This document shows, one piece after another, positions 8,008 to 17,723 of a stretch of 64,000 bases of DNA. The notes under the pieces are model-generated. The model worked only from the letters and a program-made list of their open reading frames with translations. It was not told the DNA's origin and made no database searches. Location of the stretch: positions 4,802,501 to 4,866,500 of the forward strand of contig NZ_CP077073.1 in assembly GCF_019139535.1 (NCBI RefSeq). Direction: 5' to 3'. A program made the translations under genes and the position numbers. Origin of the DNA: Pseudomonas muyukensis (GTDB lineage: Bacteria > Pseudomonadota > Gammaproteobacteria > Pseudomonadales > Pseudomonadaceae). Position 1 is the stretch's first letter. Every line of letters starts with the position of its first letter.

Positions 8008-8703
8008 ATGATGGATCACAAGGGTTTCAATGAATTACACGGCATCCAGATGATGTTGACGTCCACCGCTGGCGCCCTGCACAAGCTGGCCAACGGTTGG
8101 GAAAGGGGTAGCGGCTTACTCAGTTCGCTCGGTGAGCGTCTAAACCCTGAACAGCGTGAGTTACTGCACAATGCTGCACAACTCATTGACTCGATCGGCC
8201 ATAACCTGGCCCATGCGAAGGAACAGCGTGTTCGCTCGGAAAAGGATGCGAAGCGTCGGCAAGATGCACGTATGGCACGGTCGAAACAGCTGGTTGCCAT
8301 GACCTACCCATTACCCGCCAAGACGCAAGAGCAACGACTTGAAATTCTCCAGGCTGCACTCATCCTGAATCGCGCCCGGCAGTTCTACACCTCATACAGC
8401 ACCCTAGATTTCAATCTTTACCTGAGAAATGGCCTCACAGCTCCAGAGGGTCTCTATGGCGCATCGCTGGAACACTACCGTTCAGGCAACCTGAGGTCCC
8501 TGCGCTACACCCTGATAGACGACGTCACCCACCATCTGGCGTACGACGACGGCTGCTCGGTCGAAGACCGTTTGCGCCGCCTGCAGGAAAAAGTCGCCGA
8601 TGCAGTAGCGCAGGCTCCCTTGACTGCGCAGGAACGTGAAACGCTGCGCCTGTGGAAAGAAGCCTACTGCGCCGACTCGGCGAAGCACGCCGGCGCAATG
8701 TAA
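8008..8703 (+). CDS. Uncharacterised protein in a low-GC patch
   Basis: A 231-residue soluble protein that I do not recognise. It is rich in charged and helical residues, with a basic stretch near residues 75-90 (KEQRVRSEKDAKRRQDARMARSKQ) and no signal peptide, membrane segment or clear motif. Adjacent ATGs at 8008 and 8011 are both possible starts; neither has a strong ribosome site. Local GC is near 52%, below the ~65% of flanking core genes, which suggests acquisition by transfer. It is followed after 46 bp by a fimbrial chaperone gene on the same strand. The coding assignment rests on length and the absence of a better opposite frame. Confidence 0.65.
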   Translation: MMDHKGFNELHGIQMMLTSTAGALHKLANGWERGSGLLSSLGERLNPEQRELLHNAAQLIDSIGHNLAHAKEQRVRSEKDAKRRQDARMARSKQLVAMTYPLPAKTQEQRLEILQAALILNRARQFYTSYSTLDFNLYLRNGLTAPEGLYGASLEHYRSGNLRSLRYTLIDDVTHHLAYDDGCSVEDRLRRLQEKVADAVAQAPLTAQERETLRLWKEAYCADSAKHAGAM

Positions 8704-8749
8704 GAATCGTCTGATTCAGGACCTGCCCAGGCCGCGCCAGAATCGCAGG

Positions 8750-9484
8750 ATGACAACCTCTCCCCTGTTCCATCCCGTCGCTCGCCGGCTCATGGCCTGG
8801 GCCGCCCTCATCCTGGCGATGATCGCCTGCTCGCCGGTACAGGCCGATATCACCTTCGATGGCTTCACCCGCTTCATCTTCGAGGGCTCGCAGAAGCAGT
8901 TGCCGGTGATCATCGTCAACCAGAGCGACGAGCCGGCGCTGGTGCAAGTCAAGCTCGACTGGGGCAACAAGGCGCCCACCGAGGCGCTGCCCATGGCGGT
9001 GACCAAGCCGCTGCTGCTGATTCCCGCCAACGGCAAGGCCTCGACCGGCGTGCTCTACCAGGGGCTGGGCCTGCCGGACGACCGCGAGTCGTTCCTGCTG
9101 CTCAAAGTGCTGCAAGTGCCGAAGAAGGCCACCGACAGCAATGCCATGGCCCTCGCCCTGCAGCACAACCTCAAGCTGTTCTACCGCCCTACCTTGCCCG
9201 GCTCGCCCGAGGACGCCGTCGACCAGTTGCGCTGGTCGGCCAGCGCTGCCGGTGGCTACGAAGCCCATAACGCTTCGCCCTATTACCTGACGCTGACCGA
9301 GGTCGCGTTGCGCGACCGCTCGGGGGCTGCCTGCGGGCAGGTCATCGACCACCTGATGATCGCCCCGTTCTCGCACTACGCGTTACCCGCCAACGGCTGC
9401 GACAAGCCTGCGGCGCAGGTGGCCTACGCCTTTATCAGCGACGCCGGCCTGCCCCATCCACGCCAAAGCGACCTCACGTTCTGA
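8750..9484 (+). CDS. Periplasmic fimbrial chaperone (PapD-like)
   Basis: A 244-residue protein with a cleavable signal peptide (hydrophobic run ending at SPVQA) followed by an immunoglobulin-like PapD domain: TRFIFEGSQKQLPVIIVNQSD carries the conserved early arginine and the N-Q-S pattern. The F-G region ending LQHNLKLFYRP is the G1 strand that donates to pilin subunits. In chaperone-usher systems this protein folds and delivers pilins to an outer-membrane usher. No usher or major pilin gene is visible here; only the adhesin-like gene 20 bp downstream. ATG 8750 is preceded closely by CGCAGG. Confidence 0.8.
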   Translation: MTTSPLFHPVARRLMAWAALILAMIACSPVQADITFDGFTRFIFEGSQKQLPVIIVNQSDEPALVQVKLDWGNKAPTEALPMAVTKPLLLIPANGKASTGVLYQGLGLPDDRESFLLLKVLQVPKKATDSNAMALALQHNLKLFYRPTLPGSPEDAVDQLRWSASAAGGYEAHNASPYYLTLTEVALRDRSGAACGQVIDHLMIAPFSHYALPANGCDKPAAQVAYAFISDAGLPHPRQSDLTF

Positions 9485-9504
9485 TCCCCCCGGAAGGCCT
9501 TGCC

Positions 9505-10497
9505 ATGTTCAGCAGACAGTTACTTTTCATCGGTTTTCTATTCTTCCTGAGCATCCCCAACAGCTACGCGCTGAAATGCCAGAAGGCGGGCTCGTCACTG
9601 ATCAACGACACCACCACCATTACCGACACCGCTGCCGTGCCCAACTCGTTACCGGCGGGCACCGTACTTTGGCGTCAGCCGACACAACGCATCAATGTCG
9701 AATGCTGGGTAGACATCAATGGCATGCCCGGTGAAAACATTTACTTCTACATGAACCCCAACAGAGTCAGCCTGGGCAATGACATCGAAATCGGCGTCAC
9801 CTACGAAGGCAAGGATTATCTCGCCTCCTCGCTACCTGGCGGCAAGTTGAACATCGGCTGGTTCGTGAACGGCTGCCCAGCAAACGACACCTGCGGCTGG
9901 AAAAAAGAAAGCAAGTCCATGACCTACTCGCTGTTCTTCGTCAAGAAATCACCGGCCGGCGACAACAAAGAAGGCCCCATGACGCCACTGGCAGACTATC
10001 GGGCGTTCCAGTTCGATGGGGTCGGCGGTGTGCGGCCTGGCATGAGTTACAACATCACCGCCAAGGGCTTGAACAAGTTTCGCTACTTGCCCTGCGAATC
10101 CTCCATCAGCATCCAGCCGAACGTGATCAACTTCGGCGCGATCCGCACCTCGGGGGCCACGGTGGGGGCTACCATCAATGAAGTGCCATTCACCATTACC
10201 GAGCAACGCACCTGCCAGGCGGCCTATGGCCTGGGCGGCTATCTGGAGCCGCTGACGGCGACCTTGAACACAGCCCAGGACACCCTGATCCCGAACGACA
10301 ACAAATCGGTGGGCATCAGCTTGATCAACGAAGATGACCAGCGTGCGTTGTTGTTCAAGAAAGAGTTCGTGCTGACCCCGAAGACCACCTCGACCAGCAA
10401 CTCGCACAATTTCCTGGCACGTCTGAAGTGGATGACCACGACGCCGACCTTTGGCGAGTTCAATGCCGGCGCGACCCTGGATATCTTCTACAAGTAA
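9505..10497 (+). CDS. Fimbrial tip/adhesin-like protein
   Basis: A 330-residue secreted protein. A signal peptide (MFSRQLLFIGFLFFLSIPNSYA) is followed by a cysteine-containing domain and then a C-terminal pilin-like domain starting near ESSISIQPNVINFG and ending FNAGATLDIFYK. The final alternating hydrophobic residues and penultimate tyrosine are typical of subunits recognised by PapD-like chaperones. It is likely the tip adhesin paired with the chaperone gene just upstream. GC is clearly lower (about 50%) than in core genes. A bidirectional terminator and tRNA-Lys follow. Confidence 0.75.
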   Translation: MFSRQLLFIGFLFFLSIPNSYALKCQKAGSSLINDTTTITDTAAVPNSLPAGTVLWRQPTQRINVECWVDINGMPGENIYFYMNPNRVSLGNDIEIGVTYEGKDYLASSLPGGKLNIGWFVNGCPANDTCGWKKESKSMTYSLFFVKKSPAGDNKEGPMTPLADYRAFQFDGVGGVRPGMSYNITAKGLNKFRYLPCESSISIQPNVINFGAIRTSGATVGATINEVPFTITEQRTCQAAYGLGGYLEPLTATLNTAQDTLIPNDNKSVGISLINEDDQRALLFKKEFVLTPKTTSTSNSHNFLARLKWMTTTPTFGEFNAGATLDIFYK

Positions 10498-10562
10498 GCG
10501 GCAAGCTTGCGATCACGGCGGCGGCGCTGAAGCCGCCAACCCCAGCAGTTAATGGCGCAAAC

Positions 10563-10600
10563 GAAAAAGCCCGCTTCCGTTGCCGGAAGCGGGCTTTTTC
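10563..10600. terminator. Bidirectional terminator between adhesin gene and tRNA-Lys
   Basis: An A-tract, GCCCGCTTCCG, a short loop, CGGAAGCGGGC and a T-tract form a symmetric hairpin that can stop transcription from the plus-strand adhesin gene and the minus-strand tRNA-Lys. Confidence 0.9.
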
Positions 10601-10610
10601 TTACTGCGTA

Positions 10611-10686
10611 TGGTGGGTCGTGTAGGATTCGAACCTACGACCAATTGGTTAAAAGCCAACTGCTCTACCAACTGAGCTAACGACCC
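10611..10686 (-). tRNA. tRNA-Lys (anticodon TTT)
   Basis: The minus strand reads GGGTCGTTAGCTCAGTTGGT and folds as a cloverleaf. The anticodon loop CTTTTAA gives anticodon TTT, the T arm is GGTTCGAATCC, the acceptor stem GGGTCGT pairs with ACGACCC, and CCA is encoded. It is 76 nt long. Its 3' end faces the low-GC patch on the left. Confidence 0.97.
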
Positions 10687-10746
10687 GTTGGATGGCGCGT
10701 ATATTACTGATTTCTCAGAGGAAATCAACACCCCATCGCATTTTTT

Positions 10747-11421
10747 TCAAAAATATCGGGTCGGATCCTCTACCCCGGCAGCCTTGAAGCCGTCGGCGCG
10801 CAGGCGGCAGCTGTCGCACTTGCCACAGGCGCGGCCGTCATCATCGGCCTGGTAGCAGGACACGGTCAGGCTGTAGTCCACGCCCTGGGCCAGGCCGGCC
10901 TGGACGATCTGCGCCTTGCTCAGGTTCTGCAGCGGCGCCTGGATACGGAAGCCCTGCCCTTCGACACCGGCCTTGGTGGCCAGGTTGGCCATGCGCTCGA
11001 AGGCCTCGACGAACTCGGGGCGGCAGTCCGGGTAGCCGGAATAATCCACGGCATTGACGCCAATGAAGATGTCGCGGGCTTCGAGCACTTCTGCCCAGCC
11101 GAGGGCCAGGGACAGGAACACGGTGTTACGGGCCGGTACATAAGTCACCGGAATCCCTTCGCTCGGCGCCTCGGGTACATCGATGCTGCTGTCGGTCAGG
11201 GCCGAGCCGCCGATGCCATCCAGGTTCAGGCCGATCACCTTGTGTTCGACCACGCCCAGGTCGCGGGCAACCCGCGCCGCGGCATTGAGCTCGGCGCGGT
11301 GGCGCTGGCCGTAGTCGAAGCTCATGGTGTAGCACTGGTAGCCCTCGGCCTTGGCCATGGCCACCACGGTGGCCGAATCGAGGCCACCGGACAGCAGGAT
11401 TACCGCACGTTTGTCAGTCAT
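10747..11421 (-). CDS. queC: 7-cyano-7-deazaguanine synthase QueC
   Basis: The 224-residue enzyme converts 7-carboxy-7-deazaguanine to preQ0 with ATP and ammonia, in the queuosine tRNA-modification pathway. The PP-loop SGGLDS lies at residues 11-16, and the C-terminal zinc site has four cysteines in the segment [17 protein letters not shown]. The start at ATG 11421 (MTDKRAV) is chosen over the longer frame and follows GAGGAGAAAGAC. It is downstream of queE by 10 bp, so the two form an operon supplying consecutive steps. Confidence 0.96.
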   Translation of the reverse strand: MTDKRAVILLSGGLDSATVVAMAKAEGYQCYTMSFDYGQRHRAELNAAARVARDLGVVEHKVIGLNLDGIGGSALTDSSIDVPEAPSEGIPVTYVPARNTVFLSLALGWAEVLEARDIFIGVNAVDYSGYPDCRPEFVEAFERMANLATKAGVEGQGFRIQAPLQNLSKAQIVQAGLAQGVDYSLTVSCYQADDDGRACGKCDSCRLRADGFKAAGVEDPTRYF

Positions 11422-11431
11422 GTCTTTCTCC

Positions 11432-12079
11432 TCAGCGCCCAGGTTCGTCGTTCCACAGCAGCTTGTGCAGCTGCAACTGGAAGCGCACGGGCAAGTTGTC
11501 GGCAACGATCCAGTCGGCCAGGTCACTGGCCTTGATCTGGTGATGGCTGGGCGAGAACAACACCTCGCCGGCGCGCTCGGCCAGGTTGTACTGGATCAGT
11601 TTGGAAACCGCCCAATCGTAGTCCTCACGGGAACAGATGACGAACTTGACCTGGTCGTTGCGGGTCAGCAGCTCGATGTTCTCGTAGCGGTTGCGGTGCA
11701 ACTCTTCGGAGCCTGGGGTCTTGAGGTCAAGCACCCGGCTGACCCGCGTGTCGGTGCCGCTGATATCGAGGGCGCCGCTGGTTTCCAGCGACACTTCGTA
11801 CCCGGCGTCGCACAAGCTGCGCAGCAATGGCAGGGCATTGGGCTGGGCCAGCGGTTCGCCACCAGTGACGCAGACGTAGCGCGGCTTGAAGCTGGCCACC
11901 TGCTCGAGCAGCGAATCGAGGGTACGCAGGGTGCCGCCGCTGAAGGCGTAGGCGCTGTCGCAGTACTGGCAGCGCAGGGGGCAACCGGTCAGGCGCACGA
12001 AAACCGTGGGCAGCCCGGCCGTTCGCGTTTCACCCTGCAAGGAGTAAAACACTTCGGTGATGCGTAATGTGTCTTGCAT
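11432..12079 (-). CDS. queE: 7-carboxy-7-deazaguanine synthase QueE
   Basis: A 215-residue radical-SAM enzyme that makes 7-carboxy-7-deazaguanine from 6-carboxytetrahydropterin, one step before QueC. The cluster-binding cysteines lie at residues 33, 37 and 40 (CPLRCQYC), and VTGGEPL is the radical-SAM GGE motif. I chose ATG 12079 (MQDTLRI); a GTG three codons earlier is possible. It forms an operon with queC. Confidence 0.95.
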   Translation of the reverse strand: MQDTLRITEVFYSLQGETRTAGLPTVFVRLTGCPLRCQYCDSAYAFSGGTLRTLDSLLEQVASFKPRYVCVTGGEPLAQPNALPLLRSLCDAGYEVSLETSGALDISGTDTRVSRVLDLKTPGSEELHRNRYENIELLTRNDQVKFVICSREDYDWAVSKLIQYNLAERAGEVLFSPSHHQIKASDLADWIVADNLPVRFQLQLHKLLWNDEPGR

Positions 12080-12193
12080 GATCGCCACGGGCGTGACAGC
12101 TGAACAGGCTGTCCGCCTCCGTCAGGCACTGTCGCGGACTCGACATGGCGTTATCCGCGGCAGCGTGTTTAGGAAAAAAGGTCGGTGATTCTA

Positions 12194-12228
12194 ACGAAAA
12201 AACCCGCGACAAGCGCGGGTTTCTTTCG
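12194..12228 (-). terminator. Terminator of the tol-pal operon
   Basis: On the minus strand, AACCCGCG and CGCGGGTT form a stem followed by TTTTTTCG, beginning 12 bp after the cpoB stop codon. Confidence 0.9.
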
Positions 12229-12239
12229 AATGGCAAGCT

Positions 12240-13049
12240 TCAGAGCTTCTGCAGGTCGCGTTGCGCCAGTTGCGCGGCGGACGTGCCGGGGTACTGGGTG
12301 ATGACCTGTTGCAGGATGCCCTTGACCTTGTCGGTGTGGCCTTGGCGGCGCTCGACGTCGGCCAGCTTGTACAGCGAATCCGGCACCTTGCTGTGCTGCG
12401 GATACAACTGGCTGACCTTGGCGAACGCCTGGCCTGCGCCTGCCAGGTCACCCTTGGCCAGGTTGACCTCGCCAAGCCAATACTGGGCGTTGCCGGCGTA
12501 CTGGCTGTTGGGGTACTTGCGCAGGAAGGCGTTGAACGCCTGGCTGGCCTTGTCGAAGTCCTTCTGCTTGATCAGGTCGAAAGCGGCGTCGTAATACAGC
12601 TTCTCTTTCGCCGGATCACCCGGCTCGCTGCTGGCGGCCGGTGGCTGCGCGGCGCTGGCGCCGGCGGCGGCACCCGTGGCTGCGTTGTTCGCGCCACCGG
12701 TGGAAGAATTGTCTGGAGTCGCGGCAGGCGCGGCACCGCTGCCAATGCGGCGGTCGAGATCCTGATAGCGCTCGAGGTTTTCCTGCTTCATGCGCGACAC
12801 ATCGTTCTGCAGCTCTTCGATGATGCCTTGCTGGCGGGAAATCTGGTCCTGCATCTGCTGCAGCTGCATGAACAGCTGGCCATTTGCAGAAGCAGGGGCC
12901 GAAGCCCCTGCTCCGGCATAGGCGCCGCTCGTGCCATAACCCGCAGGTGGATAGCCACCCGCGTTGTCATCTACTACGGGAACCGCAGCCCACGCCGAAA
13001 GGGGCAGGCTGAGTGCGAGGACGGTTACAGCACGGCGGCACATACGCAT
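12240..13049 (-). CDS. cpoB: Cell division coordinator CpoB (YbgF)
   Basis: A 269-residue periplasmic protein. A signal peptide (ending near SAWA) is followed by a coiled-coil trimerisation region (about residues 58-100, MQLQQMQDQISRQQGIIEELQ), an Ala/Gly-rich linker, and three C-terminal TPR units (DAAFDLIKQKDFDKASQAFNAFLRKYPNS and following). CpoB links Tol-Pal outer-membrane constriction with peptidoglycan synthesis during division. Starts at 13049 and 13043 (ATG) are both possible. The gene ends the tol-pal operon, just 6 bp after pal. Confidence 0.93.
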   Translation of the reverse strand: MRMCRRAVTVLALSLPLSAWAAVPVVDDNAGGYPPAGYGTSGAYAGAGASAPASANGQLFMQLQQMQDQISRQQGIIEELQNDVSRMKQENLERYQDLDRRIGSGAAPAATPDNSSTGGANNAATGAAAGASAAQPPAASSEPGDPAKEKLYYDAAFDLIKQKDFDKASQAFNAFLRKYPNSQYAGNAQYWLGEVNLAKGDLAGAGQAFAKVSQLYPQHSKVPDSLYKLADVERRQGHTDKVKGILQQVITQYPGTSAAQLAQRDLQKL

Positions 13050-13055
13050 AAGAAC

Positions 13056-13553
13056 TTACTTACGCAGTTCTACGCGACGGTTCTGAGCCCAGGACTGCTC
13101 GTCGTTGCCGGTGGCAACTGGACGCTCTTCGCCGTAGGAGACCAGTTCCAGCTGAGCTGGGGAAACGCCCTGCAGAACCAGGTAGCGTTGAACGGCCTTG
13201 GCACGACGCTCACCCAGAGCCATGTTGTACTCGCGGGTGCCGCGCTCGTCGGTGTTGCCTTCCAGGACAACGCGGTTGCCGTTGGACTTCAGGTCCTTGG
13301 CGTGAACGTCCAGGGCGCGCATGGCTTCTGGCTTCAGATCCGAGCTGTCGTATTCGAAGTAGAAGGTGGTGATTGCGCGCAGGGCGGCTTCTTCGCTCAG
13401 GGAACCGTCGACAGCGCCAGTGTTGGCACCGTAGCCAGCGTTCGGGTCAACAGCGCCTTCACCAGCGTTGTCACCGCCTTTCGAGGAGCAACCTACAGCT
13501 ACAGCCATGGCCAGAGCCAGCGCAGCGAATTTACCAAACTTCAGCATTTCCAT
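13056..13553 (-). CDS. pal: Peptidoglycan-associated lipoprotein Pal (OprL)
   Basis: A 165-residue outer-membrane lipoprotein. The lipobox AVGC places the acylated cysteine at residue 22. The C-terminal OmpA-like domain has the peptidoglycan-binding segment [21 protein letters not shown]. Pal tethers the outer membrane to the cell wall and is remobilised by TolB/TolA at division sites. It lies in the tolQRAB-pal-cpoB operon; a 53-bp gap from tolB gives room for an internal promoter. Confidence 0.97.
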   Translation of the reverse strand: MEMLKFGKFAALALAMAVAVGCSSKGGDNAGEGAVDPNAGYGANTGAVDGSLSEEAALRAITTFYFEYDSSDLKPEAMRALDVHAKDLKSNGNRVVLEGNTDERGTREYNMALGERRAKAVQRYLVLQGVSPAQLELVSYGEERPVATGNDEQSWAQNRRVELRK

Positions 13554-13606
13554 CGTGAAACTCCTAATGAAACCCCAGTGTGTTAAGCAAAAATATTACG
13601 CCGCAA

Positions 13607-14908
13607 TCAGTTCAGGTAAGGGGACCAGGACGGTTCTCTGACTTCGCCTTGAGCGGTAGGAAGTGGGAGCCTCACACGGCCGTTAAGCGACACGAGCATC
13701 AAGACTCCCCGGCCCTGCTGGCGGGTGGCGTAGATTAGCATGGTGCCGTTTGGCGCAACAGTGGGAGACTCATCAAGACTGGTCTCGGAGAGAATCTTTA
13801 CACTTCCGCGTTGCAGGTCCTGGGCAGCCACCTTGAAGTTGGTGAAACCCTGCTGGCGATGGATCATCACCAGGGTCTTCTCGTCCGCCGACAGTTTCGG
13901 GTTGGCGTTGTAGTTACCGACGAAGGTCACGCGCTCGGCACCACCGCCACCAATCGACTGTTTATAGATCTGCGGCTTGCCGCCACGGTCGGAGGTGAAG
14001 TACAGGGTGTTGCCATCCTTGCCCCAGAACGGCTCGGTGTTGATGCCCGGGCCGGCGGTGACACGGGTGATCTGGCGCGAGGCCACGTTCATCACGTAGA
14101 TGTCCGGGTTACCGTCCTTGGACAGCACGAACGCCAGGCGGGAACCGTCCGGCGACCAGGCCGGCGCGCCGTTCAGGCCTTCGAAGTTGGTGATCTGCTC
14201 ACGGCGGCCGGTGTCGATGTGCTGGACGAAGATGCGCGGGCGCTTCTGCTCGAACGACACATAGGCGATGCGCTTGCCGTCCGGGGCGAAGCGCGGCGAC
14301 AGGATCGGCTCACGGGACTGCAGCAGGGTCACCGCGCGGGCACCGTCGTAGTCCGAACGCTGCAGGGTGTAGCGGGTGTTGTTGGTGGAGAAGCGCTCGG
14401 CGGTCACGTACAGCATGCGGGTGGAGAACGCACCCTTGATGCCGGTGAGCTTCTCGAACGACTGGTCGGCGATGTAGTGCGCCATGTCGCGCAGCTGGTC
14501 GACGCCGCCAGCCACGCTGCCGGTCAGTACCTGCTGCTCGGTGGCGACGTTGAACAGCGCGTACTGCACCTGCAGGCGGCCACCGGACGGCACGATGTTG
14601 CCGACCATGATGTATTGCGCGCCCAGCGCTTTCCAGTCGCGGAAGATCACTTCGCTGGCCTGGGTCGGCAAGCTGATCATGTTCTGCCGCGGGATCGGCG
14701 AGTAGTAGCCGGAGTTGCGCAGGTCATTGCCGATGATGTCGGCCATGTCCTCGGGCAGCACGCTGCCACCCTGCAGGCCGAACGGCACTACCGCGATGGG
14801 GGTGGCCCGGTCGCTACCGCTGGTGACCAGGATGTTCTTTTCCTCTGCCACAGCCAGGCCTGCCACGCAGCAGAGCAAGACCAGGAGTCCTCTCAGACGT
14901 TTAATCAC
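13607..14908 (-). CDS. tolB: Tol-Pal system protein TolB
   Basis: A 433-residue periplasmic protein: signal peptide ([21 protein letters not shown]), an N-terminal mixed domain that contacts TolA, and a C-terminal six-bladed beta-propeller made of repeats such as [16 protein letters not shown] and [16 protein letters not shown]. The propeller binds Pal. Its start overlaps the tolA stop by 4 nt, indicating translational coupling. Confidence 0.97.
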   Translation of the reverse strand: MIKRLRGLLVLLCCVAGLAVAEEKNILVTSGSDRATPIAVVPFGLQGGSVLPEDMADIIGNDLRNSGYYSPIPRQNMISLPTQASEVIFRDWKALGAQYIMVGNIVPSGGRLQVQYALFNVATEQQVLTGSVAGGVDQLRDMAHYIADQSFEKLTGIKGAFSTRMLYVTAERFSTNNTRYTLQRSDYDGARAVTLLQSREPILSPRFAPDGKRIAYVSFEQKRPRIFVQHIDTGRREQITNFEGLNGAPAWSPDGSRLAFVLSKDGNPDIYVMNVASRQITRVTAGPGINTEPFWGKDGNTLYFTSDRGGKPQIYKQSIGGGGAERVTFVGNYNANPKLSADEKTLVMIHRQQGFTNFKVAAQDLQRGSVKILSETSLDESPTVAPNGTMLIYATRQQGRGVLMLVSLNGRVRLPLPTAQGEVREPSWSPYLN

Positions 14909-15981
14909 AACGCTAGATCCTCAGGTGTAAATGTCATCTTGAATGAACGATACGGATTGAATTCGTTCGGCTTCAAGCCCTGCATCTCGGTCAACCGACC
15001 AATGTTCTTCACCGCGGCCACGGCCGAGCTGTCGAACGGACCGTCGCCACTGGATTTGGCCACGCTCACGTTGGTGATGGTGCCGTCTGGCAACATGTTG
15101 ATCTGCAGAACTACCGTCATGCCCTTGCGCGCAGATGGCGGACGTGCCCAGCCCTCGGCCGCGCGCATGCGGATCAGGTCGTCGAAGTCGCCGGCCACCT
15201 GGTCACCCTGCTCGTCGGCCAGCGCCTGCTGCCGCTCGGTGGTGTCGGACAACAGCTCGGCCAGTGCCTGCGCCTTCTTGTCTTCCGCCGCCTTGCGGGC
15301 CGCTTCCTGTGCCTTTTTCTTCTGGGCGTCTGCCGCGGCCTTTTTCTTGGCCTCTTCAGCTGCCTTCTTCTTCGCGTCCTCGGCCGCCGCTTTCTTCTTG
15401 GCGTCCTCGGCTGCTTTTTTCTTCGCGTCTTCGGCGGCTTTCTTCTTCGCCTCTTCCGCGGCTTGCTTCTTGGCTTCCTCGTCGGCCTTCTTCTTGGCCT
15501 CTTCCTCAGCCTTCTTCTTGGCGATGTCGGCCTGTTGCTTTTCCGCGGCCTTCTTCGCTTCTTCAGCTTTCTTGGCCTCGGCGGCCTTCTTCTGCTCGGC
15601 GGCCTTGGCGGCCTCTTCCGCTTTTTTCGACTCGGCGGCCTCGCGGGCCTCCTCGGCCTTTTGAGCGGCGTCGGCTTTCTTTTGTTCCGCAGCCTTCACG
15701 GCCTCCTGCTCGACCTTCTTCTGCTCGAGCTGCTCGACCTCGGTCTGGCGCGAAGCCGTCTTCTTGGCTTCCCCGGCAATCTTCTGATTGGTCTGGGTGG
15801 TCGCCTGGCTCTTGGACTTGAGCTGGTAGAGCGTGGCCTGGACGATCGGCTTGGACGGCGGCAGCTCCGGGGTCATGGCGAAGCTGACGAACAGCATGCC
15901 GAACACCAGCACGTGCAGCGCAATGGCCCAGACACTGGGCCAGAAATAGCTTTCCGAGGCGGATGGCTCTCGCTGTTGCAT
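14905..15981 (-). CDS. tolA: Cell envelope protein TolA
   Basis: A 358-residue protein with one N-terminal transmembrane helix (about residues 15-36), a long Ala/Lys/Glu-rich helical domain (about 70-240) made of KKAAEEA-type repeats that span the periplasm, and a C-terminal domain starting near [17 protein letters not shown] that binds TolB and Pal. The repeat DNA gives misleading long open frames on the other strand. It is coupled to tolR (1-nt overlap) and tolB. Confidence 0.96.
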   Translation of the reverse strand: MQQREPSASESYFWPSVWAIALHVLVFGMLFVSFAMTPELPPSKPIVQATLYQLKSKSQATTQTNQKIAGEAKKTASRQTEVEQLEQKKVEQEAVKAAEQKKADAAQKAEEAREAAESKKAEEAAKAAEQKKAAEAKKAEEAKKAAEKQQADIAKKKAEEEAKKKADEEAKKQAAEEAKKKAAEDAKKKAAEDAKKKAAAEDAKKKAAEEAKKKAAADAQKKKAQEAARKAAEDKKAQALAELLSDTTERQQALADEQGDQVAGDFDDLIRMRAAEGWARPPSARKGMTVVLQINMLPDGTITNVSVAKSSGDGPFDSSAVAAVKNIGRLTEMQGLKPNEFNPYRSFKMTFTPEDLAL

Positions 15982-16433
15982 CAGGGCGCCTCGGTAATCA
16001 GGCCAACGTTTCCGACACCGGCCTTCTGCAACCCGCCCATGGCGCCCATGACCGCGCCGTAGTCGACGGCCTTGTCACCGCGGATGAACACCTGGGTCTG
16101 CTTGCCCTGGTCACGGCCGGCGGCGATGATCTTGGTCACTGCACTGGTCATTTCCGGCAAGGTCATGGCCTTGTCCATCTGCTTGTCGGTGTCGACTTCG
16201 CTGCCAAGGTTCCAGTAGTAGGTCTTGTCGGCCTTGATCGAGATGGTCAGGACCTGGACGTTGTTGTCCTGCGGCAGGGCTTCGCTGGAAACCTTGGGCA
16301 GGTCGACTTTCACGCCCTGGTTGAGCATGGGGGCGGTCACCATGAAAATGACCAGCAGCACCAGCATCACGTCGATGTAGGGCACCACGTTCATCTCGGC
16401 GACCGGCTTGCGTTTGTGGCGAACTCGGGCCAT
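15981..16433 (-). CDS. tolR: TolR, proton-motive-force transducer
   Basis: A 150-residue inner-membrane protein of the ExbD/TolR family. A single helix carries the proton-path aspartate at residue 21 (PYIDVMLVLLVIFM), followed by a periplasmic dimer domain. With TolQ it forms the motor that drives TolA. The stop overlaps the tolA start. Confidence 0.97.
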   Translation of the reverse strand: MARVRHKRKPVAEMNVVPYIDVMLVLLVIFMVTAPMLNQGVKVDLPKVSSEALPQDNNVQVLTISIKADKTYYWNLGSEVDTDKQMDKAMTLPEMTSAVTKIIAAGRDQGKQTQVFIRGDKAVDYGAVMGAMGGLQKAGVGNVGLITEAP

Positions 16434-16447
16434 GGGTTTCTACCTGA

Positions 16448-17143
16448 TCACTCTTCGCTGGTGTGTACTTTGCGGTGCAGGATCGCCTGGAACTCGTCGG
16501 CGAACGTGTAGTAACGGCCGATCAGCGTTTCACTGCGCGCAGCGAAACGGTTGTAGGCGATGACCGCCGGGATCGCGGCGAACAGGCCGATGGCAGTGGC
16601 GATCAGTGCCTCGGCGATGCCCGGTGCCACGGTGGCCAGGGTCGCCTGCTGGGCGCTGGCCAGGCCGCGGAACGAGTTCATGATGCCCCACACGGTGCCG
16701 AACAGGCCGATGTACGGGCTGGTCGAACCGACGGTGGCCAGGAACGGCAGGCTTTGCTCGAGCTTTTCTTCCTCGCGGGAAATGGCCACGCGCATGGCCC
16801 GACCAACACCTTCCATGACCGCGTCCGGGTCGACACCCGGCTGCTGGCGCAGGCGCGAGAACTCCTTGAAGCCGGCACGGAATACCTGCTCGACACCCGA
16901 GTCCGGATCAGGGTTGCTGCCCGCCTGGCGGTACAGCTTGGACAGGTCGATGCCCGACCAGAAGCGCTCTTCGAACGCGTCCAGCGCGCGACGGCCGGCA
17001 CGCAGCATGGTGCTGCGCTGGAAGATCATGATCCACGAGGTGACCGAGGCGGCCACCAGGGTCAACATGACCAGCTGAACCACGACACTGGCATTGGCGA
17101 CCAGGCTCCACATGGAGGTATGGTCGACGACGTTTGCTTCCAC
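16448..17143 (-). CDS. tolQ: TolQ, motor channel subunit
   Basis: A 231-residue protein of the MotA/TolQ/ExbB family with three transmembrane segments: residues ~17-40, then two C-terminal helices around YIGLFGTVWGIMNSF and EALIATAIGLFAAIPAVIAYN. It forms the pentameric channel around TolR. It lies 2 bp after ybgC, in the same operon. Confidence 0.97.
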   Translation of the reverse strand: MEANVVDHTSMWSLVANASVVVQLVMLTLVAASVTSWIMIFQRSTMLRAGRRALDAFEERFWSGIDLSKLYRQAGSNPDPDSGVEQVFRAGFKEFSRLRQQPGVDPDAVMEGVGRAMRVAISREEEKLEQSLPFLATVGSTSPYIGLFGTVWGIMNSFRGLASAQQATLATVAPGIAEALIATAIGLFAAIPAVIAYNRFAARSETLIGRYYTFADEFQAILHRKVHTSEE

Positions 17144-17145
17144 GC

Positions 17146-17598
17146 TTATTCTCCTGCGTTGGATTGAGTACCCGTGCCGTCCGCCAGGAAGGCGTCACGC
17201 AGCGCTGGGGGAATGGCCCGGGGTTTGAAAGTGTCGGCACGCACGGCGGCCACCAGAAACTGCCCTTCGCAGAGCAGCGTTTCATCCTTTGTGCGCCATA
17301 CCTGCTGCACGAAGCGCAGGCTGGCGCGGTTCAACTCGGTGACTTGCGCGGTGACCCGCAGTTCGTCGTCCAGCCGCGCCGGCGCGTGATAGCGCGCTTC
17401 GCTGGAATGGACCACGAACAGTAGATTGTCCCCGGCCAGCTCCAACTGGGAGAAACCCAGGTGGCGCAGGCGCTCGGTACGCGCGCGCTCCATGAACTTG
17501 AGGTAGTTGACGTAGTACACCACCCCACCGGCGTCGGTGTCCTCGTAATAGACGCGACAGCGGTGTGCGAACGGTTCCAGCCCATTTTGCGCGCGCAT
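17146..17598 (-). CDS. ybgC: Tol-Pal-associated acyl-CoA thioesterase YbgC
   Basis: A 150-residue hot-dog-fold thioesterase of the 4-hydroxybenzoyl-CoA thioesterase family. The catalytic segment [16 protein letters not shown] carries the active-site aspartate at residue 22. It is the first gene of the tol-pal operon and acts in the cytoplasm on acyl-CoA or acyl-ACP, with a proposed link to phospholipid metabolism. A 125-bp gap separates it from ruvB. Confidence 0.95.
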   Translation of the reverse strand: MRAQNGLEPFAHRCRVYYEDTDAGGVVYYVNYLKFMERARTERLRHLGFSQLELAGDNLLFVVHSSEARYHAPARLDDELRVTAQVTELNRASLRFVQQVWRTKDETLLCEGQFLVAAVRADTFKPRAIPPALRDAFLADGTGTQSNAGE

Positions 17599-17723
17599 AC
17601 TCTAGTGCTTACTCCTGTACTTGCCAATCCGCCCCGGCAACTGTTTTTGCATCGATAATGTCGTATTGCCAGCGAGCTGCCGACATGCCAGCGGTAGGAC
17701 CACGAAATCGGCGATTCGATCTG

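Noticed and set aside
13811..15664. 617-codon frame opposite tolB and tolA
   Set aside because: It is the shadow of the tolB coding strand and the Ala/Lys/Glu repeats of tolA; its Ala/Ser/Phe-rich sequence is a product of those repeats.
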